From: Calendula officinalis
Taxonomy: Eukaryota; Streptophyta; Magnoliopsida; Asterales; Asteraceae
Assembly: GCA_963853835.1 (NCBI GenBank)
Contig: OY970835.1
Span: forward strand, 36,220,047 to 36,284,046
Direction of reading: 5' to 3'
Length of the DNA: 64,000 nucleotides
In this document: in pieces, positions 46,006 to 56,711 of the stretch
How positions within the stretch are numbered: the stretch's first letter is position 1
Layout: each line of letters begins with the position of its first letter
Translations under genes and position numbers: made by a program
Notes under the pieces: model-generated
What the model saw: the letters and a program-made list of their open reading frames with translations, nothing else
Database searches by the model: none
Told to the model about the DNA's origin: nothing

Positions 46006-46135
46006 GAAGCTTATTAATGGCGATGGATTTCGGTTAATAAGCTAATGTGAAACTTATTAATGGCGATGGATTTCGGTTAATAAGTTAATGTGAAGCTTAC
46101 TAATGGCGATGGATTTCGGTTAGTAAGTTAATGTG
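46006..46135 (+). repeat. Triple stem-loop repeat in left LTR (also at 53246-53375)
   Basis: Three tandem copies of a unit of about 43 bp, GAAGCTTATTAATGGCGATG...GGTTAATAAG. Each unit is itself a stem-loop (CTTATTAA paired with TTAATAAG). In the third copy both sides changed together (CTTACTAA with TTAGTAAG), which keeps the pairing. The right LTR has the same three copies. Confidence 0.85.
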
Positions 46136-46630
46136 ATTCTAGTACATATATGTTTATGTATTAGGTATGTTTGTGCTTCTAGCTAGTTCGGGGGCAACCC
46201 GATAGTTAGATACGATTGCTAGGAGAGCAAAAATTGATAGGGTCACAATAGGGTGACTAGACGGTATTGATGTCGTATATACATGTGTTTATATATTTAT
46301 GAAATGATTATTGTTATTTGGGTCTAAAACCCATGTATCTCACGAGACTATTTTATCTCACGTACTACGTTTGCTTTGTGGCTATGTACTCAGGTACAGG
46401 TTGAAGAGATAGAAGGTTGCACTAGAAGTGGCCTAGAGATGTTTAGCTCGGGAGCTCGTAGGTAGATCCCGTTTGTCTATGGTTTTGATATACTTGGTGA
46501 CACCGTATTTTTGTATACTCTGATAAAGGTTTTAAAGTTTTTTGTTAAACTGTATTTTGGATTACATGGAAAATGTTGGAAATCGTATTTTAAATGTTTT
46601 AAACGATGATATAAAAATACGGGTGTTACA

Positions 46631-49587
46631 ACTTGGTATCAGAGCTATAGTTTAAGTGAATTAGGTTGGATGTCCATCCTAGTCTTAGACTGTAGCAATA
46701 GGAATGTAAGATTCCTTGAGATCGATAGGTTGACCTTGAGACTTTATGATAAGTTTAGGGTTGAACCTAGGGGACCTATAAAGTTGTTATGAATTGTGCA
46801 ATGTGTAGGCTTTTGAGACCGTAGGGCATTCGTATGATAGGGCCGACCCCTATGAGAAATGTCATGATATGATCTAACTGTGTTGTTTTTGACTGTTGAG
46901 TTGACCGTTTGGATCTTGTTTGTTGGATACGTTGGTATGGCAAAAGAATGAATGTGAAAAGTGGACGAGCTCCACTAAATTGCAAAGAGTTAAGAATGAG
47001 GATATGAACCAGATTTTGGATAATTGAATGAATGAGGGTAGGTGGAATGATTCCAATACCATGCGAAGGACGAGTCATCGAGTGGCGAAGTCCGTAGTGG
47101 GAAGTATCTACATAAAAAGGTAGCAAGACCTAGTCGGAAGAAATGGAAGGATGTTGTATAAGGCCTTCATAGCGTGTAAAACTGTTGGATAATTCGGGGG
47201 TTCTGAGCCGAGGTCACGATTTGGTGGATTCGGTGGATTGAGCAAGTGCTAGATAGTAGCGAATGAAGGAAAAATTATATGGTGACTTTGGCGTCACGGT
47301 TATTGAGGGATGAGACGTTGACACGATGGAATGTTGTAAGAAACTTTAAGAAAGATAACACGGTATAAGATGTTGTGAAAGGAATTCACGAGCGAGTTGA
47401 AAGGGGAAGTTGTCCGGAAAGAATCTAGAAGAGGATTCATGATACAACCTCGGAAATCTTAAGTAAAATGGATGTTATGTGATTATGGCCTAATTGCCTG
47501 GTTGTTGCACGATTTGGTGCTTTATAGAAATTGCGATGAGTCGTATGATGTGGAGATTTATTTTGGGAATAGTCTTCCCGGTTAGTTATGTGTAAGGAAA
47601 TATGTATTTGAAAATATTATAGACAAGTGTGTCACATGTAGTAAGGATATAAGGGTTGATGCTATTATGAAGTATCAAAGGACAAACCACGAGGATGGTA
47701 AATGTGTTTCAACAAAGGATAGTAGTACAAGGAGGTACTAAGTCTTGGTAAGAACTGTTAGCGTGGATTGAAATTCTAGAAATAGAAACCTTGAGAAATG
47801 GAACTCGGATGTTCGGCGAGAAGCCGGGTGAATAATGTAATGATGGTTACACGTGAATGGTAAAGAAAAGAATGACTAAGGTATAGTGATGTCTTAGAAC
47901 TCATAAATGGGAAATGTGTATAAAGAAATAAGTGTCGGGGACAACGAATTTTGATTGTCGAAGGTGATTGAGTAAAAAGGTGGCATATAGCCATGTCAAG
48001 CTTGGTGACAGTAATGATGAATCCGATATTAAGGGTAAGAAAATAATCGTTGGTTACGTGTTATAGTAATGGTATGGCGGTATGTGGCGTAGAGTGGTGT
48101 GAGACTACGGTTGGGAAAGGAATAATTCTAAGTCTCACGATGTATAAAAGTGGGAACATCGAGTGTTGAGCTATTGGGTGCTAAGTCATGGGTCACGAGT
48201 GTAGACTGGAGTCGGTTGGTTTACTCAAAGATGACCGGGTTGGCCGGTGAAATATGGTTAATGGAATAGATTGGTGGTTACCAGTGGTGACAAAGATTCG
48301 GAAATTTGGTAATGAGGAAATGAATCGGTTAAGGGTGGTCAATGTGTAATTGAAACGGTAAATAGTAATCGGAGATTTTAATAGTTTACCCGCGGGGTAC
48401 AATGCATGTATATTATGTGATGGCCGTTGAAGACATATGATAATGAAAAGGTAATATTATATGCAACGTGTTAAGTAGTATGTCCAATGGGAAATATGTT
48501 AAATATGAAAGAAAATAATAATGTGATATTATGGGAATGGTGCAAAAGTACATGATGAATAAATAGACGATTAAATGTGTAAGATAGTGGTAAAATTATG
48601 AGAGGTGAGAAGATGTATACTCGTATGGTATGCAGTATAGAATGGGGAAAAAGTGATGTGGTAGTTCGGGAGATCCCCGACTACTATGATGTTTGGGGGT
48701 GGAATCGGTTGGGCGAATCCCAATGGTTCCATTCCGTGATTGGGGATGTTCCAATCACTGTGACAGTTTGGGATCTTGATGGATTGGAGGCTTTCCAATC
48801 ATCTTGATGTGATAATTAAATTATGGATAGTTGTGTCCGTATGATAATATTTATATATATGTGATAAATGTAGAACCATGTGGTTAATGTGTATTGTTAT
48901 GATTTTGTGGTAAGTGAAAATTTGGTTTGAAATGCGGGTTGCATTTAGGTCATGTATGGGTAGGAGATGCCTACGAATTTTAGACTTTGAGAAAGGAGGT
49001 GCTTTTAGCAAGAAAGTTGTTATTGATAACCGGGATATGGTAAAATTTGTATATAAATATGGAATATGTTGCGGTAGAGAATCTAATACCGATAATTGAG
49101 AATGAAAAGTCATGAAAACGATTGATGTGATACAAAGATGATTGGAAGAATATGGAGTAGTGGTATAAGTAACCAAATGAAAGTTAAGAAACGGTAAATG
49201 CTAGTGTGACCTTAAGTAAATGCGCGACTTTCTATTTGTTTGGAGAGAAATTTAAAAGTTGGAAAAACGGGAATTGTTAAGGAAACAATGATGAGTATAA
49301 CCGGAAGTGATAAGTCGAGAATAATATTCCATGACAAGGGAATTTGTTGATTTGGGAAAGTATGGTTGACTTTATGCAAAAGTCAAGATTAGTCAATTTG
49401 TGAATTGGTTGACTTGGTCAAGGATGAGCTTTGACTCTCATTTCGAATGACTAGTGAATGATGAGGGCATAATGTATTGGTTGTATGTATGTGAAGGGAT
49501 TAATGGAATAATTAAAAAAATTATAGTTGAATTTGGCGACTTTGACCCGTGGGTGTTTAGAGTTGAATTTGGGAATCGAGTATATGG
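46631..49587 (+). other. Internal region of the outer element, left part, no recognisable genes
   Basis: After the primer site there are about 3 kb of GT-rich sequence with scattered stops in all frames. Open frames of 60-125 codons on the minus strand show no retroviral motif. 48655-48800 (GTTCGGGAGATCCCCGAC, GGTTGGGCGAATCCCAATGG) resembles LTR words at 45855-45930, as if an older LTR segment were embedded. Confidence 0.5.
46634..46645 (+). other. Primer binding site of the outer element
   Basis: TGGTATCAGAGC follows three bases after the left LTR end. This matches the initiator-methionine tRNA primer site used by most plant LTR retrotransposons, and it orients the element on the plus strand. 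Confidence 0.85.
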
Positions 49588-51081
49588 TAGGGGTGAGCAA
49601 AATGACCGAAAAAACCGAACCGAACCGATACCGAACCGATACCGAACCGATACCGAACCGATAACAGCTTTCGGTTCGGTTTTCGGTTTAAGAAATTAGG
49701 CTTTATCGGTTTCGGGCCATATCGGTTTTGGTCAATTCGGTCTCGGTTTTGAACCGGACCGGACCGATTAAATGGGCCCATATAACAAGACTAAAATAAG
49801 ACTCCTAAGCTACCTCAGTCCAATACGTGATACATCTATTAGTTTTCCTATATCGGTTCCTTAACTCCTATGATTTAGTTTCCTAAAAACCATCGGTTTC
49901 CTATCAAAAGAAACGACTGTTCGTGAGTTCGTCTCTAGCTTCATACGACGAACAACAATACAAAGCAATCAGTGATTTTGAAATGTCGATGGCTAACAAT
50001 CATAACATGAATTGGGTTGATACTGAAGAAACTCAGATTGATGTAAGTTTTTCGTTGATTTTCTATTAGGGTTTAGGGTTATTGACTTCTTTGAGTTCTT
50101 GAATATCACATTGTTACGTACGATTTGAGTTTTTTGATAGATAATTACTGTATTAATATAATTATATAAATCATGTATGGTGTTTGATCTGTTAAAAAAA
50201 AGTATGGTGTTTGATAACTAATTACGTGGCCTCACATGTTAAACTGAAGCAATCATGGAAAAGCAATAAAATTAGATAAGCAAATACATGTTAAACTCTC
50301 GAATTAAAAATCACCCCTTCATCCATTTGGGAATCAATATCAAATGGACTATAAAGTATAAATATAAAGTGGCCGATTACAAAAAACAGGGGGCATATGG
50401 AATTGATTTTTATCATGCATCAAATGGGAATCACTTATCGATTTCACAATATGGAATTTTTATACATTATGCTTCTGATTCAATTTCTAATTATGTTATT
50501 AACTCATCATATTTATGTCTTTTTAGGATGATGAAGTTTATGTTATTAACTCATCATTTTTTGTTTTTATATAGAAATTGAAGAGACGATTCGTGAACAT
50601 AAGGGAGATGAAAACGGGGAGACACGCAAGAAGTGATGACTGATGATTTATGCTTGTAGTTGCTAAAAAAAACTTAAGAAATCATATGACATTTGCGATT
50701 TTTTGTGGACTGTTTTTTTTTTGAATTTTAAGATTTCCCATTTGAATTTTGTTTGCTTGTGATGATTTTTGGAAGTGCATTTTTTGAATTTTAAGATTTC
50801 CCATTTGAATTTTGTTTGCTTGTGATGATTTTTGGAAGTGCAAATGCAGCAGATCTGTTTGGGTTTATTTGGTTGATGATGATTTTTTTTTTGTTAAATT
50901 GCTCTAGCTTATCGGTCCAAATCGGTTTTGGGGACCGAAAACCGATACCCGAACCGATACCGAACCGAAACCGATTAGACCTAATCGGTTCGGTTTCGGT
51001 TACCAAATTTTCCCCTTATCGGTTATCGGTTCTATCGGTTCGGTTCGGTTCGGTTCGGTTTTGGACCGATACTCACCCCTA
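49588..51081 (+). mobile_element. hAT-type element, deletion derivative with a gene skeleton
   Basis: The ends TAGGGGTGAGCAAAA and, inverted, TAGGGGTGAGTATCGG are flanked by a perfect 8-bp duplication GTATATGG (49580-49587 and 51082-51089). Both subterminal regions are arrays of ACCGAACCGATACC-like words. Inside, an ATG at 49983 opens a 20-codon exon (MSMANNHNMNWVDTEETQID) ending at a good donor (GAT|GTAAGT, 50043). A matching small terminal exon may lie at about 50576-50636 (EETIREHKGDENGETRKK, stop). This looks like the two ends of a gene with the middle deleted, or a captured short gene. No transposase domain remains. Confidence 0.75.
50716..50841. repeat. 63-bp tandem duplication in the hAT derivative
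   Basis: TTGAATTTTAAGATTTCCCA...GGAAGTGCA occurs from 50721 and again from 50784, practically identical, so the duplication is recent. Confidence 0.85.
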
Positions 51082-51089
51082 GTATATGG

Positions 51090-51572
51090 TTATTGATGGA
51101 TCATAAATTAAAGGTTGATTGTAATAGAAAGGATGATTAATGAAATCTCTAGTGAATAAAGAAATTGTTAAGGTATAGTTGACTTTGTGCTTAAGTCAGA
51201 GGTTAGACGATGTTGGGAGATGGCGACTTGATCGAGGCTAGACTTTGACATTCATTCTAGTCAATTAGCTAATTGTAATGATTGTGTCATATCATTGTTA
51301 TGAGTAAGAGGATTGGTTGAAGGATTGAAAGTATTATGGTCAAATTGTGATAATTTTGACCAGTTTAAGTATTATAGGTTTAAGATTTGGGTTTTGACCG
51401 TTCGGGCCTAACGGGGTTAAGTGAATGTTTAAATGCATATTGTTGACTAAATCGAAATGGGAAGAGTTTGATGGTAATAAACACAAGGGAATGAGAAAGG
51501 AATGCTCGGTTGAATGTGGGTTGGAAATTTTTAGTGATTCCGAGGACGGAATCCTTTTAAGGGGTAGATAGT
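51090..51572 (+). other. Internal region of the outer element, right end
   Basis: About 480 bp between the hAT insertion and the right LTR. It ends GGACGGAATCCTTTTAAGGGG TAGATAGT, a purine-containing stretch that probably includes the polypurine tract. No gene. Confidence 0.45.
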
Positions 51573-53870
51573 TGTAACGACCCGAAATTTGTGAATAAAT
51601 AAATTATGTAAAAATATGATAAATATGGATAAATCATATAAAACGCGTGAAAATTGGTTTCGTGTCATTTGGACACCGTATGAGAAAGTTATGGACGAAA
51701 CCAGGTCGAGACAAGGACCGAAAAATGCAGCCTTGCTGCATTGGGTAGTTCGCGGCGCGAACATGGGTTTGCGATCGCGAACATTGGACAGAGAGTTCGA
51801 CATTTTGAAGATCGAAGTGCACGGCTAGCTCACGATCGGGAAGAGTTCGCGACGAGGGAAGTCCGCGGCGTGAACCTGCAGATCGCGGCGCGAACTCTGT
51901 CAGTCACAGCATTAAAGTCGGGTTTTGGTCATAAATGCTATCCACAAACCCTAGTTTTCTCTCTTTGGCGATTTTTTGAGTGCAAAGGCTGTTCTTGGGT
52001 GATTTCTTCATCAAAGTTTGGTAGATTTCACTCCTAGTTGAAGATTAAAGGTATAACTTCACTCTCTCATCTTTGTAGCTCAAGATCTATGGATCTTGAA
52101 GTTCTTGGGTTGGTGACTAATGGTGAAATAAAGGTTGTATATACTTAATATATGGTATTTTAACAAAGGAAACAAGTGTATGGTTAAGATTTGTAAGAAT
52201 CTTAAGGGTTGGTTAAACCTTGGGTTTTGTAAGTCACCAAAATTAGGGGAAAGTATTGTTAAAAGATTCTAGTGATGAAAAAGGGGTTATTATTAGTAGT
52301 ATTTGTTGTTGAACAACTTGTGAATTTTATGATAGGCTTTGGTGAAGTCTTGGAAGGTGCTAGCTTGTTGAAGCAAAATGATTGGGTGTGAAGAACACAT
52401 TTGGAGCATTATTGGCTAAGGTGAGTACATGAGACTTTTAAACTGGGTACATAGCAAAGAGTTTTGAAAATACTTATAATATTTTATGGGTCTTTATTGA
52501 TAAATTGATAAAGATAATGAATGAAAAGATAAGAAGGTAGGTATAATGTGATACTAGAATATGTCTAGTATGGTTGATGAATTTGGAGGTGTTTATGATG
52601 AAATATGTGATGATGAAACCTTTATTAACGAACCATAATAATAAGGTTATTGAGTAAAAGAATGGATATTGAGCATTTATTAATAAATATGTATTAGTAA
52701 AGCAATTAGAAATGATTCTTATAGTAATGAGTACCTATTGGTAAAACTTACTAAATAAAGTAAGGAACGAATATATATAGAAATGAAAAGGATGTGACTA
52801 GTAATAATTATATATTATAGTCAACAGAGATATAAAAGTATTATGTTATCGATAAATGAGAAATGTATCTTATGAAATAAGTAAGTATGGACCTTCTAGA
52901 GTCCTAGACGTAGTAGTAGATGTGAATGGTTAATGATCGAGTCCATGGGACTATACATGTACGTTCATACTATGTTGAACTAGTTATATATGGTTATTAT
53001 TGAATAACTAACTTGTTTGATGGTTTATGTGATAGCCGAAGGCTTTGATTGAAATAACTGTTGAGTTATGGTAAGAATGAGGTGATGTGATGATGCGGGG
53101 GACCCCCGGTCATGAAGTGTGGAATGAGGGGCAGTTGGGTGGATTCCCATCGACTCATCCACGTTAGTAGTCTTGCTAACTGGACGTATTCCGGCGAGTA
53201 AGGCAGGTATCGGTAGATTGGGCGAATCCCTCTTGCCGGTATCTTGAAGCTTATTAATGGCGATGGATTTCGGTTAATAAGCTAATGTGAAACTTATTAA
53301 TGGCGATGGATTTCGGTTAATAAGTTAATGTGAAGCTTACTAATGGCGATGGATTTCGGTTAGTAAGTTAATGTGATTCTAGTACATATATGTTTATGTA
53401 TTAGGTATGTTTGTGCTTCTAGCTAGTTCGGGGGCAACCCGATAGTTAGATACGATTGCTAGGAGAGCAAAAATTGATAGGGTCACAATAGGGTGACTAG
53501 ACGGTATTGATGTCGTATATACATGTGTTTATATATTTATGAAATGATTATTATTATTTGGGTCTAAAACCCATGTATCTCACGAGACTATTTTGTCTCA
53601 CGTACTACGTTTGTTTTGTGGCTATGTACTCATGTACAGGTTGAAGAGATAGAAGGTTGCACTAGAAGTGGCCTAGAGATGTTTAGCTCGGGAGCTCGTA
53701 GGTAGATCCCGTTTGTCTATGGTTTTGATATACTTGGTGACACCGTATTTTTGTATACTCTGATAAAGGTTTTAAAGTTTTTTGTTAAACTGTATTTTGG
53801 ATTACATGGAAAATGTTGGAAATCGTATTTTAAATGTTTTAAACGATGTTATAAAAATACGGGTGTTACA
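51573..53870 (+). repeat. Right LTR of the outer element
   Basis: 2298 bp, TGTAACGACC...GGGTGTTACA. It matches the two halves of the left LTR in order and ends exactly at the TTTGC duplication. It has lost about 23 bp (the GCTAGGGTTTGAAACCC block present at 26021 in the left LTR). Open frames in it are repeat shadows shared with the left LTR. Confidence 0.9.
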
Positions 53871-54790
53871 TTTGCCTTTTTCTATTTTCTTTAGTCGTTT
53901 ATTTAGAGTGGAGCTAAATACTTTTTGTAAGGTTAACGATAGATGGGAGAATGACAATTGGTGTTTTAATTGGAGAAGAGAGATTAGAGGTGGAGCCGAG
54001 AAGGAACAATTTGATAATCTTATGGCTTTAATTAGCAATAGATCGGTTACGGATGGAAATGACTTGTTGTGGAATAAATTGGACGATAGTAGTATATTCA
54101 TGGTTGAGGTTGCTAGAAGGATTATTAATGATCAGTTGTTCCCTGGTTCGGGTCTTTGTTTTAATTGGTGCAAATTGGTTCCGTTAAAAGTTAATTTATT
54201 TATGTGGAGGATGTTTTTAGATCGTCTTCCCACGAGACAAAACTTATCGCGTCGGAGAATGGAGATCGAGTCCATTTTATGTCCGATTTGTAATGAGCGG
54301 ATGGAATTGATCGACCATGTTATGTTTGTATGTTTTTTTTTTTTGAACAGCAAAAGAGAAGGTAACGATGGGAGCTTCGGCATTGCCATCACCCACCTGA
54401 AACCTCCACTCCAATAAAAAAGTTTACTAAAACACTAAACCAATCATAACAATGGGTTTTTAATCCAATCACCCACCATGTTATGTTTGTATGTAGCCTG
54501 GCCAAAGAGGTTTGGTCTTTGGTTTTTCGATGGTGTGATATGGTAAATTGGGATTGCGATTCCGAAAGTCAGTGGTGGTCAAAGTGTGTCAAATTAATAA
54601 CTTCAATCAGCGAAAGACGAAGATGACTGTGATTGGTTACACGGTATGCTGGCAAATTTGGAAGTATCGAAATTCGTTAATTTTCGATAGTGGTAGAATT
54701 AGAAAGTCGGACATTTTTTATACTATTAGATTATTTTCTTATTCGTGGATATCCCATCGAAATCATAAAATTAAGATTTTCGTGAGATGA
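53871..54790 (+). pseudogene. LINE C-terminal zf-RVT region
   Basis: Continues the LINE frame after the LTR element: VNDRWENDNWCFNWRREIRG, LVPLKVNLFMWRMFLDRLPT, then the zinc-finger-like CPICNERMELIDHVMFVC (zf-RVT of plant LINEs). It is interrupted by a small retro-insertion at 54334-54474. After it the end reads WWSKCVKLITSI and WQIWKYRNSLIF, with a stop at 54788-54790. Confidence 0.85.
54334..54474 (-). mobile_element. 141-bp LINE tail re-inserted in antisense
   Basis: Flanked by a perfect 20-bp duplication (54314-54333 and 54475-54494, ACCATGTTATGTTTGTATGT). It begins with a poly(T) run on the plus strand, so its poly(A) tail is on the minus strand. The minus-strand end (GGTGATGGCAATGCCGAAGC) resembles the 3' end of the host LINE at about 54884-54905 (GTGATGGCGATGCCGAAGCT), so it is a 5'-truncated copy of a related LINE. 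Confidence 0.85.
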
Positions 54791-54951
54791 TTGGTTGAAA
54801 CTTCCTTTGTAATTGTACTTTTAATCCAGAAAATTGCTAGATTCTTGTGTTTTTATATAGTTGGAGGTCTTGGGGGGGGGGGGTGTGATGGCGATGCCGA
54901 AGCTCGACCCGTTGCCTTTTTTTTTACTGTCAAAAAAAAGAAAATCACTCA

Positions 54952-55925
54952 AATTTTTATATTGTTCAGTTGTTGTATACAATTTTGATAACTGGTTAAA
55001 GGTTAGTTAAGTCAAAATCGTGTGATTTCACTTAAAAGTTGTAATAATATATATAATTTAGAAATTTAGAAATTATATAATTTTACAAATATTCCTAGTT
55101 CATCCTTTTACATAAATAAACATCTTTAAAGAAATAACATATATTTAAACATTTTAAACAATAATTAATTTACAAGGTGTGAGATGAATGTTATAGACAT
55201 GTTATAGGGTTTTTGAGTTTTAACATTGATTTAACATAGCTTTAACATACATCCAGTATGGTGTTAGCTTGTTAAAGTCATGTTAAACAAAATTTTCAGA
55301 TATAAAAACCTATAACATACCGCCATGAGCCCATGACCACAACATTTTCGTTTTAACATGACTATAACATGAGTCACGGTGTGATATAACCTGTTAGAAT
55401 ATATTATCATTAATATCGATTATTGTAATATATTTAGTCAATATTATAGATATGTAGTAACTTATTATTAGCTTGATTATAGCCTTAATGAAAGGCAAAT
55501 CCTTGTATAAATAAATGCAAATCCTTGTATAGATAAATGTGATTGTGAAATGAGAAAGCACAATATATTATCTTCTTTCATAACTCATATAACATTTTAT
55601 AGAGTATAATATGACTATAATATAGCCACATTTTATGCTCTAAATATTTTAAACGATTCATTTAACAAATGATTCTAGCTCACAAATCCAGCCCTTATAT
55701 TACATGTTAATTGTTACTACTTAAATAATATTAAATTAAATTCCTATTTAACATATGGAGATATAGTAAATGTAGAATTAAAATACTACGTATTATATAA
55801 ACTTCTTATTAACATAGTTTTGTAATAGCATGAGTTGGCATTATATTTTTTTTAACACCACCTAATCTACTTCTACTGTCCACTAAGGGATTTGAACCCA
55901 TGACCTATAGGTCATGGGCAATACC
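54952..55925. other. AT-rich spacer after the nest
   Basis: 54967-55008 may be the 5' end of the minus-strand LINE fragment. The rest is AT-rich with recurrent TAACAT/ATGTTA words (55140-55400). A tRNA B-box-like GGGTTCAAATCCC (reverse of 55887-55899) hints at a SINE, with no defined boundaries. Confidence 0.4.
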
Positions 55926-55928
55926 TTA

Positions 55929-56213
55929 GACTAGTGGTAACGCATGACCGATCGAATGGTCATGACCTCCACATCCCAACCAAACGACGCGTCCCCCCCT
56001 TACGCCCACACCAACCCGACGCGTCCGAAGTGCGTATCGGTCGTCCAGACGACCGATCAATTTTCAAAGGGGGAATGTTTTTTCAAAGGGGAATGATTTG
56101 GTCGTCTGGTTACGTGTGTTTGGTCGGGATTTTTTATGTGTTTGGTCGGGCTGATGTGGTGCAGAGGTGGCAGGGGTGACCGATATCGTATCGGTCACCC
56201 ATTACGCATAGTC
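55929..56213. mobile_element. Tourist-like (PIF/Harbinger) MITE, 285 bp
   Basis: TTA duplications (55926-55928 and 56214-56216) bracket ends GACTAGTGGTAACGCATG and, inverted, GACTATGCGTAATGGGTG, followed on both sides by ACCGAT. A TTA target and short imperfect inverted repeats fit PIF/Harbinger. The interior is GC-richer than its surroundings. The short duplication makes this less certain than the other calls. Confidence 0.6.
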
Positions 56214-56216
56214 TTA

Positions 56217-56648
56217 CTCTATCCACCATAACCACTAGGCTATTATATGATATATTTGTTTAACGGTAACACATGCACATCTTAATTTTGGTGCATTGTA
56301 CCGCTAGGCTTTAAGTTTTTTAGTGCATTGTAATGATTTAAATTTATGTATGACTTAACACATTTAACACATATTTAATTGTTGTATATATGATCAATAC
56401 TTTTTTTAAAAGTCAACCTCTTGTTTGCAATGAAAATTAAAGTACGTATTTAAGAGACGAAGAACTAATTGAAGATAATAAATGATCACTTCCTTTTTTA
56501 GATTAACCTTGTAATTAATCGGAGAATATAGTGTAATTTGTTAGTAATTTATTTACCTTAATTGACTAAAATTCCACCAAAAATTCCGTATTCCTTTTAA
56601 ACCATCGTAATTACCATATCATAACTCATAGATTAAAAATCAGATCCC
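56217..56648. other. Upstream region of the CDR1-like gene
   Basis: AT-rich. The last 60-70 bp (CCATATCATAACTCATA...AAA) are shared with the region before the second protease copy, so the duplication includes the proximal promoter. Confidence 0.5.
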
Positions 56649-56658
56649 CTATATAAAT
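56649..56658 (+). promoter_or_regulatory. TATA box of CDR1-like gene
   Basis: CTATATAAAT about 55 bp before the ATG at 56712. The same word stands at 60146-60155 before the second copy. Confidence 0.65.
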
Positions 56659-56711
56659 GGCTTGCAGTCCATGGTTCTAAACACAAACAATAGTCATTGA
56701 AAAAGAATACA

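Larger units (their letters stand above)
25494..53870 (+). mobile_element. Outer LTR retrotransposon (LARD-like, Gypsy/Tekay-type ends)
   Basis: It is bracketed by a perfect TTTGC duplication (25489-25493 and 53871-53875). The left LTR is 25494-46630, split by a nested Copia element (own parts 25494-26671 and 45490-46630, about 2.32 kb). The right LTR is 51573-53870 (2298 bp). Both start TGTAACGACCCG and end GGGTGTTACA. The internal part (46631-51572) has a primer site but no gag or pol that I recognise, so it fits a large retrotransposon derivative moved by proteins of a relative. Assignment to Gypsy/Tekay rests on the ends only. The LTRs differ by about 35 substitutions and a 23-bp deletion (by eye). 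Confidence 0.85.
21572..54951 (+). mobile_element. 5'-truncated L1-type LINE, split by later insertions
   Basis: A 15-bp duplication AATTTTTATATTGTT (21557-21571 and 54952-54966) brackets a LINE that starts mid-coding (HSWLEFADFDGVVEKACNEV, from about 21616) and ends with 3' UTR and an A-rich tail at about 54932-54951. Coding segments are 21572-21834, 23577-25493 and 53871-54790. They are contiguous once the solo LTR (21835-23576) and the LTR element (25494-53870) are removed, each with one TSD copy. It is 5'-truncated, a normal outcome of LINE insertion, and non-functional. Confidence 0.85.

Noticed and set aside
46006..46135. CRISPR-like array of three regular repeats
   Set aside because: A plant LTR context, only three units, units directly adjacent without spacers, and the same block in both LTRs.
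56697..56711. Upstream start for the CDR1-like protease
   Set aside because: The codon at 56697 is TTG, and the paralog and TATA spacing both support the ATG at 56712.
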